From DASRJW01 sp035649435 (GTDB taxonomy: Bacteria > Krumholzibacteriota > Krumholzibacteriia > G020349025), in the NCBI GenBank assembly GCA_035649435.1, contig DASRJO010000062.1:1-21970 (forward strand): a DNA stretch of 21,970 nucleotides. Direction: 5' to 3'. The translations under genes and the position numbers were made by a program. Positions 1 through 8,631 of this stretch are shown one piece after another. Under the pieces are notes generated by a model. It ran no database searches and was not told the DNA's origin. It saw only the letters and a program-made list of their open reading frames with translations. How positions within the stretch are numbered: the first letter of the stretch is position 1; the number at the start of each line of letters is the position of its first letter.

Positions 1-1866
1 CACCAACTTGACGTAGATCTCGGCTTCGTTCACTTGAGCGTTCCAGCCGCCGGCGATGGTCTCGTAGGTGTATTCGACCTCGGGATACTCGCGCAGCAGC
101 GAAGAAATCTCGCGCAACCGGTCGCGGGTGTAGTCCAGTGAGGAGCTCACCGGCGTCTTCACCATCACCGAGAGCTGCTCGCTGTCGGATTCCGGCATGA
201 AGCTGCCGCCGACGAATGGAAAGAGCGCGAGCGCGGCGACGAAAGAGCCGGCGGCGATGGCGAGAGTCGCCACGCGATGTGCCAGAGCCCAGCCGATCAT
301 GCGCCGGTAGCGCTTGCCGAGCCCCATGAATCCGTGATTGAAACGTTCCAGAGCGCGGCCGAACACGTTGCGCCCCACGTGGCCTTCGGCCACCGGGTCG
401 TACCACACCGAGGACAGCATCGGGTCGAGGGTGAACGAGACGAAAAGGCTCACGGCCACGGCGAACGCCACCGTGACGGCGAATTCCTTGAAGAACTTGC
501 CGACGATTCCGCCCATGAACGCCACCGGGACGAACACGCACAAGGTGGAGAGCGTGGTGGCGAGGACGGCGAGCCCGATCTCGCTCGTGCCCTTGCGGGC
601 CGCCGTATGGTGATCCTCGCCCATGCCGACGCGGCGGACGATGTTCTCGCGCACGACGATGGCATCGTCGATCAAGATGCCGATGGCGAGCGACAAGCCC
701 ATGAGCGTCATCGTGTTGAGCGTGTAGCCGAAACCATAGATGGCGACGAATGCCGCGATCACCGACACCGGCAACGTCAGTCCGGTGATCACGGTCGACC
801 GCCATGAGTTGAGGAAGGTGAAGACGACGAGCACGGTCAGGATGGCGCCGAGAACGAGAGTCGTCTTGACGTCTTCGACCGATTCACGGATCCATACCGA
901 GTCGTCGCGCACGATCGAGAGCGAGATGCCCTGAGGCATCTCGGTGGCGAGACGGGTCACGACCTCCTTGACCGCGTCCGCGACCTCGACGGTATTGGCA
1001 CCGGACACTTTGCGTAGATCGATCCCGACTGCCGGCGCGCCATCGACGAGTGCCGCCGAACGGGGTTCCTCGGCGGCATCGCTGGTCGTGGCGACATCCC
1101 CGAGCCGGATGGGCACACCATCGCGCACTTCGAGCACCAAGCCATCGAAGTCGGAGGGATCGCGCAAGCGCCCGGCCACGCGCACGAGCTTCTCGCTCGG
1201 GCCCAGCTCGAGCCGACCCGCCGGCACCTCGACGTTCTCCGATGCCAACGTGCGCATGACTTGGTCGACGGTGACGGCGCGGGAAGCCAATCTTTCCGCG
1301 TCGAGGTGCACGAGGATGGCACGCTTCTCGCCGCCGACCAGTGTCACCTGGCCGACGCCATCGACGGCTTCCAATTCGCGCCGCAGCGTTTCATCGGCCA
1401 GCGTCGTCAGCTCGCGCAATGTCCGTGTCTCGGAACGGAGCGCGAGCGACAGGATGGGAATCTCTTGCGGATCGAACCGCTGCACCAAGGGTTCCTCGAT
1501 GTCGCGCGGCAGCTCGACGCGAATCTGCTCGATCTTGGCGCGCACGTCCTGCTGCGCATCCATTTCGTCGACGTTCAGCTCGAACTCGACGAAGACCGAT
1601 GAAAAGCCCTCGACCGAGGTGGAGGTGAGGTTGCGTACGCCCGCGATGGGGTTCACGGCCTCTTCGATCTTGCGGGTCACGTCGCGCTCGACGGTCTCCG
1701 GGGCCGCGCCAGGGTAGGAAGTTTGCACGACGATGAAGGGAAAGGAGACCTCGGGCCATTGGTCGATGGAGAGCCGGAAATACGAGAACAACCCGAGTGT
1801 CACCAACGCCACCATCATCATGGTGGCGAAGACGGGCCGTTTGATCGAAACGTCGGAAAGGAACAT
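1..1866 (-). CDS. RND (HAE1 family) efflux permease, partial: N-terminal 622 residues
   Basis: Inner-membrane proton-driven pump subunit of a tripartite drug or solute exporter. The frame is open from the ATG at 1866 to the left edge, so about 60% of a usual 1030-1050-residue protein is present. Visible landmarks are the N-terminal IKRPVFA segment with the first membrane helix (residues 11-31), the PGAAPETVE porter motif near residue 52, a helix-rich membrane block at about 335-490, and the TM4 motif GLSLAIGILIDDAIVV. Its acidic pair D400-D401 matches the proton-relay aspartates of AcrB. A large periplasmic porter domain lies between TM1 and TM2, as the family requires. The start is 3 nt after the stop of the membrane fusion gene, with GGTGAG just upstream, so the two are probably translationally coupled. 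Substrate cannot be told from sequence. The family is certain; assignment as a heavy-metal (HME) type is not supported. Confidence 0.96.
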   Translation of the reverse strand, partial: MFLSDVSIKRPVFATMMMVALVTLGLFSYFRLSIDQWPEVSFPFIVVQTSYPGAAPETVERDVTRKIEEAVNPIAGVRNLTSTSVEGFSSVFVEFELNVDEMDAQQDVRAKIEQIRVELPRDIEEPLVQRFDPQEIPILSLALRSETRTLRELTTLADETLRRELEAVDGVGQVTLVGGEKRAILVHLDAERLASRAVTVDQVMRTLASENVEVPAGRLELGPSEKLVRVAGRLRDPSDFDGLVLEVRDGVPIRLGDVATTSDAAEEPRSAALVDGAPAVGIDLRKVSGANTVEVADAVKEVVTRLATEMPQGISLSIVRDDSVWIRESVEDVKTTLVLGAILTVLVVFTFLNSWRSTVITGLTLPVSVIAAFVAIYGFGYTLNTMTLMGLSLAIGILIDDAIVVRENIVRRVGMGEDHHTAARKGTSEIGLAVLATTLSTLCVFVPVAFMGGIVGKFFKEFAVTVAFAVAVSLFVSFTLDPMLSSVWYDPVAEGHVGRNVFGRALERFNHGFMGLGKRYRRMIGWALAHRVATLAIAAGSFVAALALFPFVGGSFMPESDSEQLSVMVKTPVSSSLDYTRDRLREISSLLREYPEVEYTYETIAGGWNAQVNEAEIYVKLV

Positions 1867-1869
1867 GTC

Positions 1870-3024
1870 TCACCGTTCCGTCGTGCCGCTCGCCGGCGTC
1901 GTCGCGGCGAGGATGCGCACCGGCGCGCCTGGACGCAGCCCGGGCACGACGCCGGAAAGCAACGACTCGCCTGGTGCCACGGCACCGAGGAGCTCGACGA
2001 TGCCGTCGATCTCGTCGACGAGGCCGGTCTGGACGATGACGCGCTCGGCATGGCCAGCGCGAATGCGGTACACGACCTGGTCCGCGCCTTCGAGACGCAG
2101 GCTCGCGAGAGGCGCCGTCGTCGCCTGGTCCTTGATGGCATGAATGACACGACCACTGGCGAAGAGCCCGCCCACGAGGCGCCCGCCAGGGTTCGGGAGG
2201 CGCGTGTACACGCGCACTTGCCGGGTTCCAGGTTCCGCTGTCGGGTTCAAGCGGTCGACCTGGCCGGTGAACACCTCGCCCGGGAATGCGTCGATGTGGA
2301 ACTCGATGGGAGTTCCCGGTTGCACGTAGCGCAGGTTCTCGCTGGCCACCGTCGCCGACAATTCGAGAGTCTGCGTATCGACGATCTGCAGGAGAAAATC
2401 CCCAACAGCCGTGCGCGCACCGCTGTGCACATGGATCTTGCTGACGATGCCATCGATGGGGCTTGGCACGTCGAGTGTCGCGGCGTTCTCCTCCGCGATG
2501 TTCAGCTGAGCCTGGGCGGACTGCACGCTCGCCTCAGCAGCCTTGTACTGTGATTCCGCCGTTTCGAGATCGGCGGGCGCGGCGGCGCCGGCATCCAGGA
2601 GCCGCTTGGCGCGGCGCACCGCATTCTCCGCTGCCGCCAAACTCGCCTGCGCGGCTTGCAGTTCGGCGGTGGCGGCGGTCCACGTCCCGCGCACCTCACG
2701 TGCCTTATAGGCGGCGAGCTTCTGGCCGCGGCGCACGCTCTGTCCCTCGCGCACGAGCATGGCTTCCAAATCGCCGTCGAAACGGGCCACGACCTCGACG
2801 GTCTCGTTCGGGACGAGCTCTCCGGTGAATGCAATCCCGGCTTCGAGCTTGCGGGCTTCGAGGCGTACGACACTCGCAGCGCTCACCAGCACTTGCCCGG
2901 GAGCATTCGCGGTCTCGACCGCCTCGTGGGTCGAACAGCTCGAGAGCACGAGCAGCAGCACCGGTGCTATCTGTGTGCGGGCCGCGGTGAGTCCGGGTCG
3001 CTTTCCAGCGCGCGAAGTCCGCAT
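1870..3024 (-). CDS. RND efflux membrane fusion protein (HlyD/AcrA type), lipoprotein
   Basis: A 384-residue periplasmic adaptor linking the RND permease to the outer-membrane channel. The N-terminus has a hydrophobic stretch ending in VLSSC with Cys30 as likely lipidation site, so it is probably a lipoprotein anchored in the inner membrane as AcrA is. Then come a first lipoyl half-motif (about 70-105, including VREGQSVRRGQKL), an Ala/Glu/Gln-rich alpha-helical hairpin (about 110-180), a second lipoyl half (DVPSPIDGIVSKIHVHSGA, about 188-206), a beta-barrel domain (about 215-300) and a membrane-proximal domain to the C-terminus. The ATG at 3024 follows the tolC-like gene by 34 nt, with a purine-rich GGAAGGA somewhat far upstream. 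The gene ends 3 nt before the permease start, which puts it in the same operon. Family call is firm; substrate unknown. Confidence 0.95.
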   Translation of the reverse strand: MRTSRAGKRPGLTAARTQIAPVLLLVLSSCSTHEAVETANAPGQVLVSAASVVRLEARKLEAGIAFTGELVPNETVEVVARFDGDLEAMLVREGQSVRRGQKLAAYKAREVRGTWTAATAELQAAQASLAAAENAVRRAKRLLDAGAAAPADLETAESQYKAAEASVQSAQAQLNIAEENAATLDVPSPIDGIVSKIHVHSGARTAVGDFLLQIVDTQTLELSATVASENLRYVQPGTPIEFHIDAFPGEVFTGQVDRLNPTAEPGTRQVRVYTRLPNPGGRLVGGLFASGRVIHAIKDQATTAPLASLRLEGADQVVYRIRAGHAERVIVQTGLVDEIDGIVELLGAVAPGESLLSGVVPGLRPGAPVRILAATTPASGTTER

Positions 3025-3058
3025 ATGAGCACTGCATCCTTCCCGAGCCCGTGCGCGT

Positions 3059-4594
3059 TCATTCGTTGCCCGATTGCGCGATCAGATCACTGAACATGGG
3101 CCGGCCTGTGTAACGCTCCAGTCGGGCGAGAGCGCTGAGATAATCATGGCGCGCGCTGGCCTCGCTGAGCTCTGCCGTCTGCAATGCGGTGCGCGCATCT
3201 TCGACCTCGAGCAGGCTCGAGGCCCCCTCTTCGAACCGGAGGTTGGCGAGCTCCATGGCGCGTCGCGCCAGCTGTGCCGTCCGCGTCCTCGAGCGCAACA
3301 GCTCCGCGGCGCGCATCAACTCGCCGATTTGTTGCTCGACCAGCAGCTGGATCGATTCCCGCGCTTGCTGCAAGTCGTAGCGCGAGCGCGAAGCCTCGGC
3401 GCGCGATGTCTGCACTTGCCCGCGTGTTCGCAGGCCATCGAAGAGCTTCCAGGAAAGGGCGGCACCCGCGTTCGCATCCTGCACCCATTCGTCCTGGCTC
3501 GGCCAGCCGTCGCGCGGAAACGCCTGCTGCGAGTACGTGCCGAAAAGCGAGAGTGCCGGCCATGCATCGCGTCCAGCGACGGTGACCGCAGCTTCTCTGG
3601 CCTTGACCTCTTCCTCGAACGCGGCGATCCCCAGGTTGCGCAGTGCTGCACTGAAGATTCCGGTGGTGTCGATTGTCGCCAGCGGCTCCGGTGGAAGCTC
3701 GACTCCGGCCAAGAGCGGTGTCCGTAGCACCAGCGTCGAGTTGACCGGCAAGTTGGCGAAGGATGCGAGCCGCAAGTACGCGACGTCGCGGGAGTTCTCG
3801 GCGGCCCGCACGAAGGGATACTGGTTGTCGCGCTGAACCTCCGCTTGCAAGAGCTCGAACTCCGAGGTTTGACCGGCGTCGGCACGTGCACGCACGCGTC
3901 GCAGCTGCGTTTCGGCCTGTTCGAGTCCCAACTCGGTGATCGACACCGCACGATCGGCGAGAAGAGCGGCGAGATAAGCTTCACGAACCAGCAGGCGGAC
4001 TTCCGCGCCACGGTCCTCGCGCCGGTTCTCGAAGGCGCGCAGCGCGTGCTTGGCGGCGCGGACGGCAGCCACGATCGAACCGCCCTCGAAGACTTTTTGC
4101 GACAAGCCGAGCCGGACGTCGTAGCTGTGGGCACTCGCGAAGGGTCCGGCATCGAACAAACCGGACAAGCTGGCGAATGGCGCGGTAGGCAGCGCGATTT
4201 CGAGATCGCGGACGCGCTGGTCGAGCGGCGCCAGTGTATCCGGCTCGAAGGGCTGGATGCTGCCGAAGCCGCCTTCTTGACTGAAGACACTTTGGAACCG
4301 TCGAGTATAGGTCGAGCCCAGGACGAGCTGAGGGAAGACGTCGGCGCGGGCCTGTCGATAGTAGCCATTCGCGGCGTCACGGTCCGCTTCGGCGCGCAGC
4401 ATTTCCTCGCCGATATCGAGGGCGCGCTCCGTGCACTCGCGCAACGAGATCACCAAGGTCTCGGGCCACGCCGGTGCTGGAGCGTCGGCCTGCGCCCAGG
4501 TCATCCCCGGTGCGAGCCCAGCGAGGACGGCGATGCTCCAGGCGCGGGACCATTGCACTGCCTTCGTTGCCTCAGCGGTTCGATGACGTGGCAT
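3059..4594 (-). CDS. TolC-family outer membrane efflux protein
   Basis: A 511-residue outer-membrane channel, the exit duct of the tripartite pump encoded by the operon. It has a signal peptide (hydrophobic core about residues 18-30, probable cleavage near A34 in TWAQA). The mature part shows the duplicated helical hairpin pattern of OEP proteins: ISLRECTERALDIG at the start of repeat one, long Ala/Arg/Glu/Leu-rich helices, and in repeat two GAALSWKLFDGLRTRGQV, the usual W-x-LFDG-x-R signature before the last coiled coil. The C-terminal segment ends in a short RLERYTGRP motif typical of the family. The ATG at 4594 was chosen for its GAGG ribosome site and because it immediately precedes the signal peptide; the same frame stays open to 5299 but that extension runs antisense-free through the tetR gene in another frame and is not protein-like. 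It overlaps the tetR 3' end by 23 nt, consistent with coupling. Confidence 0.94.
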   Translation of the reverse strand: MPRHRTAEATKAVQWSRAWSIAVLAGLAPGMTWAQADAPAPAWPETLVISLRECTERALDIGEEMLRAEADRDAANGYYRQARADVFPQLVLGSTYTRRFQSVFSQEGGFGSIQPFEPDTLAPLDQRVRDLEIALPTAPFASLSGLFDAGPFASAHSYDVRLGLSQKVFEGGSIVAAVRAAKHALRAFENRREDRGAEVRLLVREAYLAALLADRAVSITELGLEQAETQLRRVRARADAGQTSEFELLQAEVQRDNQYPFVRAAENSRDVAYLRLASFANLPVNSTLVLRTPLLAGVELPPEPLATIDTTGIFSAALRNLGIAAFEEEVKAREAAVTVAGRDAWPALSLFGTYSQQAFPRDGWPSQDEWVQDANAGAALSWKLFDGLRTRGQVQTSRAEASRSRYDLQQARESIQLLVEQQIGELMRAAELLRSRTRTAQLARRAMELANLRFEEGASSLLEVEDARTALQTAELSEASARHDYLSALARLERYTGRPMFSDLIAQSGNE

Positions 4595-5231
4595 CGTCAC
4601 CCTCGTCCTTGGTCTGGGTCCCGGTGTCCGCGCGCAGTCCTTGCAGGACCATGCGCACCACGTGATCGGAGCGTTCTTGCACGATGCGCTCGCGATCGTA
4701 GTCGTCTCCCCACTGTGCGCGCAAAGACTCCTCGTGTTCGAAAAAGAACCGACACATCCCCTCGACTGAGATGAGAACGTGCCTCGGGTCCTCTGCTCGG
4801 AAGATCCGCTGACTCGCGCCGCGCTGCAAGGCAGTCGTCGCCGCCTCCACGAGCCGGGCGTGCATTTCCTCGTCGCCACGGATCGGAACGCCGTCGAGGG
4901 CGCTGTAGGCACACAACCGCACGTAGTGCGGATGATCCGCCAGCAACCGCATGTAGCGGCGGGTTGCCGTGGAAAGCGCCTCGACCGGGTCGGTGATGGA
5001 GAAGTCCTCCAGAAACGGCCGGAGTTGCAGCGCAATCCGTTGCAAGATGGCGCGGTAAAGCCCCTCTTTCGAACGGAAATAATAATGAATGAGGGCCTTG
5101 TTGACGCCGGCACGGCGGGCGATCGCCGCCGTCGAAGTGGCGTGAAATCCGCGTGCGGCGAACACTGCTTCGGCAGCGTCGAGCAACCGTGTTTCGGTTT
5201 CGGACGCGACCGTGGGCAGGGAATCCAGCAT
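4572..5231 (-). CDS. TetR/AcrR-family transcriptional regulator
   Basis: A 219-residue one-component repressor, first gene of the efflux operon and presumably its autoregulator. Residues about 11-57 form the TetR helix-turn-helix domain: ETRLLDAAEAVFAARGFHAT, then TAAIARRAGVNKALIHYYF, then RSKEGLY, all in the expected order and spacing. The rest is an all-helical ligand/dimer domain with the usual low conservation, and the last 15 residues are polar and probably disordered. GGGAGG 8-9 nt before the ATG at 5231 supports this start. Sitting at the head of the operon in the same direction is less common than divergent placement, and implies that the ligand that relieves repression also raises the repressor level. 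The inducer is unknown. Confidence 0.93.
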   Translation of the reverse strand: MLDSLPTVASETETRLLDAAEAVFAARGFHATSTAAIARRAGVNKALIHYYFRSKEGLYRAILQRIALQLRPFLEDFSITDPVEALSTATRRYMRLLADHPHYVRLCAYSALDGVPIRGDEEMHARLVEAATTALQRGASQRIFRAEDPRHVLISVEGMCRFFFEHEESLRAQWGDDYDRERIVQERSDHVVRMVLQGLRADTGTQTKDEGDDATSSNR

Positions 5232-5299
5232 GCTGGGTCCTCCCGCGGGGCAAACTCCAGATCACCTGCTTGTACGGACCCGCTCGCGCCGAGTTTCAC

Positions 5300-5324
5300 C
5301 GCTCGGTTATACCGAACGGACTAA
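5300..5324. promoter_or_regulatory. Candidate TetR operator: two overlapping inverted repeats
   Basis: Between tetR and the secreted-protein gene, positions 5300-5318 read CGCTCGGT-TAT-ACCGAACG, an inverted repeat with 7 of 8 arm bases paired around a 3-nt centre. Overlapping it, 5307-5324 (TTATACCGAACGGACTAA) is a second dyad with 6 of 9 symmetric pairs, centred on ACCG-AA-CGG. TATAAC on the minus strand (5306-5311) lies inside the first dyad and could be the -10 element of the operon; no good -35 was found. Size and symmetry suit a TetR dimer, and the location is about 70-90 nt upstream of tetR. Binding is inferred. Confidence 0.5.
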
Positions 5325-5392
5325 TCGAGTGATGCGCTTATAACTTATTTTAAATTAACAGCATGCGGAGGATGGCGATCTGGAAAGGAGCC

Positions 5393-8300
5393 TCAACGAA
5401 GGAAGACCACTCGTCGCACGAGGCGATCGCCCGAGCGCTCGACGCGAATGAAATAGACGCCGGGTGCGGCTCGGCCCGCAGCGCCCTCGCCATTCCAAGT
5501 CATACCGTGGCGACCCGCCTCGAGGTTCCCATCGAGCAAGGTGGCGACCTGGCGGCCGCGGACGTCCAGGACAGTGACCGCGACACGGGTGGCGAAAGGA
5601 ATCGTGAACGAAATGCTCACGATATTGCGTGCCGGGTTCGGTGTGATGGCTGGGAGCGCGAACTCGATCACGGGCGGGTCATTCGCGCCACCTTCGCTCG
5701 CGTCGGCGATCTGGAACACAGTGCTGATCACATCCTCGCTGCAATGGACGTCGGACGGATCGTGCGCGACCACTTTGAGTACGGCGCTCGGCGTGGCCGG
5801 CCCGGTGATCGTCCATTGGGAAGAGCCGACATCCGGAATACCTGTCGCAATGGCAAGGAAGGGCCCGTTCACACCCGCGCGCGACAAGAGAAGGTCGACA
5901 CTGGGGGCGTCTGCTCGATCGCTGGCCGGCCAAGTGATGTGAACCGTCGAGCCGATCGTCACCTTGGAAGCAGGCCCCATCGTCGTCTTTCCCGGAGATG
6001 CGGAAGCGTCGGTCTGCGGCTGCAGGAACTGGGCGACCAAGACTTTAGAGCCTCCGGTTCGGCGACTGCGGAAGTTCGCGTGGATGGTGTGGTCAGCCAT
6101 GACGTTGACGAAATCGTAGAAACTCACGGGACCCACCGGGATCCCATCGACGATGACGTTGAGAACAACATTGTTGGAATCAGGCGTCACGGTGAAGCTT
6201 TGATTGCCATTGCATGAGACCACGATATTTCCCGTCGGGCTGATCGAGCCCCCAATGCCCGCTGACGCAGTGATGATGAAGTCGTCGAGTGCGAAGCTCG
6301 CTTCGATGGTGTGGTTCGCCATCACGTCGGTGAACGTGTAGTTCGTGACTGCGCCGACGGAGGCGCCATCGACGAGGACGTCGGCGACTCCATAGCAGGA
6401 ATCGGGGGCGATCGTGAACGATTGATCGGCAGCGCAATTGACGGCGACGGCGCCGAGCGGACTGATCGAGCCCCCAGCGCCGGCGGATGCAGTGATCGTG
6501 AAGCTGACGGGGGCAAAGCTGGCTTCGATGGTGTGGCTCGCCATCACGTCGTTGAACGTGTAGTTCGTGACGGCGCCGACGGAGACGCCATCGACGAGGA
6601 CGTCTGCGACTCCATAGCAGGAATCGGGGGCGATCGTGAACGATGGATCGGCAGCGCAATTGACGGTGACGGCGCCGAGCGGACTGATCGAGCCCCCAGC
6701 ACCGGCAGACGCAGTGATCGTGAAGCTGACGGGGGCAAAGCTGGCTTCGATGGTGTGGCTTGCCATCACGTCGTTGAACGTGTAGCTCGTGACGACGCCG
6801 ACGGAGACGCCATCGACGAGGACGTCGGCGACTCCATAGCAGGAGTCGGGCGTGATCGTAAACGATGGATCGGCACCGCAATTGACGGTGACCTCGCCGA
6901 GCGGACTGATCGAGCCCCCAACCCCGGCAGACGCTGTGATCGTGAAGCTGTCGAGGATGAAGCTGGCCTCGATGGTGTGGTTCGCAGTCACGCTGTTGAA
7001 CGTGTAGTTGGTGACGGCGCCGACAGAAACGCCATCGACAAGGACGTCTGCGACCCCATAGCAGGAATCGGGCGCGATCGTGAACGATTGGTTGCTGCCG
7101 GAGCTCACAGAGATCGGACCGTCCGGCGTGATCGACCCGCCGAGCCCGGCGGTGGCCGAGATCGTGAAATTGCCGACGAAACGCTGGCCCAAGACAGAGG
7201 TGTCGCTCTGGTCGGTCCCCGGTGATCCGGCGCTCTCATAGACGACCACCAGCCTGCCGAAGGGGTCGAACGTCGCGGCGGGGAATGATTGCAGCCCGTT
7301 GATGAAGGTATTGACCTGGGTCTCGCCGCCCACGGAGGTGCCGTCTGATGCGTATCGTTGGAACTGAATGGACGTCGAGCTTTGGTCGCTCGCCAGCGAT
7401 CCAACACTGTTCCAGCCAATGATGAAATTGCCCTCGCTGTCGATGGCGATGCAAGGCGAGCTCTGATTGTTCAGGGTGAAGGTGTTGGCTTGGAACTGAT
7501 TTCCAAGCGGAGTGCCATTCGACGAGAAACGACGCCCGTGAACGGAGTAGAAGCTCGCGTCCGAGCCCTGCGAGCTGTTGCTTTCCCATGTCGCGACGAA
7601 ATTCCCGGCTGCGTCATAGGCGACCGCGGGCTTGTTCTGCGTGCTCACGACGTGCGTGTTGACCTGAAACTGGCCGCCGACAGGGCTGCCGTCGGCGGCA
7701 TACCGTTGTCCTTGAATCGATGTATCGCTTTGATCGTTCCCCACGGATCCCAGGCTGGTCCACACCACCACGAAGTTGCCGGCGGCGTCGACGGCGATCG
7801 AGGGCCTTTGTTGATCGGACGCCGTGTAGGTGTTGACCTGGAATTCGTCACCGAGAGGCGTGCCATCCGCCGCGTGCCGCTGCGCGAGGATGGAGGTGGA
7901 GCTATGGTCCGTGCCGTTCGACCCATTGCTTTCCCAAGCGACGACGAAATTCCCCACGGCATCACAGGCGACGGACGCTCGCTGCTGGGTGCTGGCCAAG
8001 AAGGTGTTGACCTGAAATTGGTTGCCGAGGGGAAGCCCGTTCGCAGCGAAGCGCTGTCCCTGAATGGAAGTCAGGTTGTTGTCGTTTCCTGGTGAGCCGC
8101 TGCTGGTCCAAACGACGACGAAGTTCCCGGACGGGTCGGACGCAATCGCGGGATCGGTCTGGTTGCTCGAGATGTAGGTATTGACCTGGAACTGGCTGCC
8201 GAGAGGTGTCCCATTCGACGAGTAACGCTGGCCCTGGACGGAATACACGCTGTTGTCGGTGCCCGGTGACCCGACGCTCTCCCAGACGACGACGAACTGG

Positions 8301-8521
8301 CCCGTCGGGTCGGCGGCCACCACAGGTCGACCCTGAGGATTGGGGGTGTACGAGTTGACCTGGAATTCAGGTCCCGCTGGGACGAGGGCCTGAGCCCGGG
8401 CAACGGCGAACACGCTGGCCAGGCACACGAGCGCCTGCACGAGCGCACGCCAGGGAGCCATGAGCTCGAGCCGCGCGCGCGGGATGCGCGAATGGAAACG
8501 CAAGGCCACCTTCGTGTTCAC
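5393..8521 (-). CDS. Large secreted repeat protein with propeller-like repeats, InlB-type B-repeats and C-terminal FlgD-like sorting module
   Basis: A 1042-residue exported protein of unknown function. A signal peptide lies at about 21-43 (APWRALVQALVCLASVFAVARAQA); the start may be Met1 (8521) or Met21 (8461), and neither has a clear ribosome site. Residues 53-458 hold seven repeats with exact 58-residue spacing (FQVNTY-like starts at 53, 111, 169, 227, 285, 343, 401), each with a GNFVVVW-S-GS-G-D core and an S-IQGQRY strand, suggesting a seven-bladed propeller. Residues 452-821 hold five 74-residue repeats resembling the divergent InlB B-repeat/Flg_new family (FTITASAG-GGSISP, then VLVDGVSVG, then HTIEASF). 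An Ig-like region follows (about 845-940, containing VGSSQWTITGPA), then a FlgD-like/Por-type module (about 955-1042: ITPNPARN, VLDVRGRQVATL, PGVYFIRV). The C-terminal module is typical of cell-surface or secreted proteins in FCB-type phyla. No catalytic motif was seen. Confidence 0.9.
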   Translation of the reverse strand: MNTKVALRFHSRIPRARLELMAPWRALVQALVCLASVFAVARAQALVPAGPEFQVNSYTPNPQGRPVVAADPTGQFVVVWESVGSPGTDNSVYSVQGQRYSSNGTPLGSQFQVNTYISSNQTDPAIASDPSGNFVVVWTSSGSPGNDNNLTSIQGQRFAANGLPLGNQFQVNTFLASTQQRASVACDAVGNFVVAWESNGSNGTDHSSTSILAQRHAADGTPLGDEFQVNTYTASDQQRPSIAVDAAGNFVVVWTSLGSVGNDQSDTSIQGQRYAADGSPVGGQFQVNTHVVSTQNKPAVAYDAAGNFVATWESNSSQGSDASFYSVHGRRFSSNGTPLGNQFQANTFTLNNQSSPCIAIDSEGNFIIGWNSVGSLASDQSSTSIQFQRYASDGTSVGGETQVNTFINGLQSFPAATFDPFGRLVVVYESAGSPGTDQSDTSVLGQRFVGNFTISATAGLGGSITPDGPISVSSGSNQSFTIAPDSCYGVADVLVDGVSVGAVTNYTFNSVTANHTIEASFILDSFTITASAGVGGSISPLGEVTVNCGADPSFTITPDSCYGVADVLVDGVSVGVVTSYTFNDVMASHTIEASFAPVSFTITASAGAGGSISPLGAVTVNCAADPSFTIAPDSCYGVADVLVDGVSVGAVTNYTFNDVMASHTIEASFAPVSFTITASAGAGGSISPLGAVAVNCAADQSFTIAPDSCYGVADVLVDGASVGAVTNYTFTDVMANHTIEASFALDDFIITASAGIGGSISPTGNIVVSCNGNQSFTVTPDSNNVVLNVIVDGIPVGPVSFYDFVNVMADHTIHANFRSRRTGGSKVLVAQFLQPQTDASASPGKTTMGPASKVTIGSTVHITWPASDRADAPSVDLLLSRAGVNGPFLAIATGIPDVGSSQWTITGPATPSAVLKVVAHDPSDVHCSEDVISTVFQIADASEGGANDPPVIEFALPAITPNPARNIVSISFTIPFATRVAVTVLDVRGRQVATLLDGNLEAGRHGMTWNGEGAAGRAAPGVYFIRVERSGDRLVRRVVFLR
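6059..7168 (-). repeat. Five tandem 222-bp coding repeats (74 aa each)
   Basis: Within the secreted-protein gene, units lie at 7168-6947, 6946-6725, 6724-6503, 6502-6281 and 6280-6059. All are 222 bp without indels. Units 2, 3 and 4 are almost identical at DNA level (for example the blocks around 6360-6500, 6580-6720 and 6800-6940 differ at scattered bases), unit 1 is slightly diverged and unit 5 the most diverged. This pattern points to recent duplication or gene conversion of the central units. Confidence 0.93.
7169..8365 (-). repeat. Seven tandem 174-bp coding repeats (58 aa each), propeller-like
   Basis: Residues 53-451 of the secreted protein. Unit starts are exactly 58 codons apart, and each unit keeps the F-Q-V-N-T, G-N-F-V-V-V-W, G-S-x-G-x-D and G-Q-R-Y/F positions. 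The units are clearly diverged at DNA level, so they are older than the downstream 222-bp repeats. Seven units is the commonest blade number for beta-propellers; that fold is inferred. Confidence 0.85.
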
Positions 8522-8631
8522 GGGGGCTGCCGGAGGCGGAGTCCGCTGCCGTCGACCGCCAGATCATATCACGGGTATTTGCAGGGAAAAACGCAGAACT
8601 TTTGGCCCAGGCGGGCGGCGAACCTCGTCCC

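Noticed and set aside
4595..5299. N-terminal extension of the tolC-like frame to 746 codons
   Set aside because: It overlaps tetR in another frame, and the translation is Arg/Ser/Thr-rich without a domain; the signal peptide starts at 4594.
6059..7168. Regular repeats considered as a CRISPR array
   Set aside because: The 222-bp units are contiguous coding repeats in one frame without spacers, inside a secreted-protein gene.
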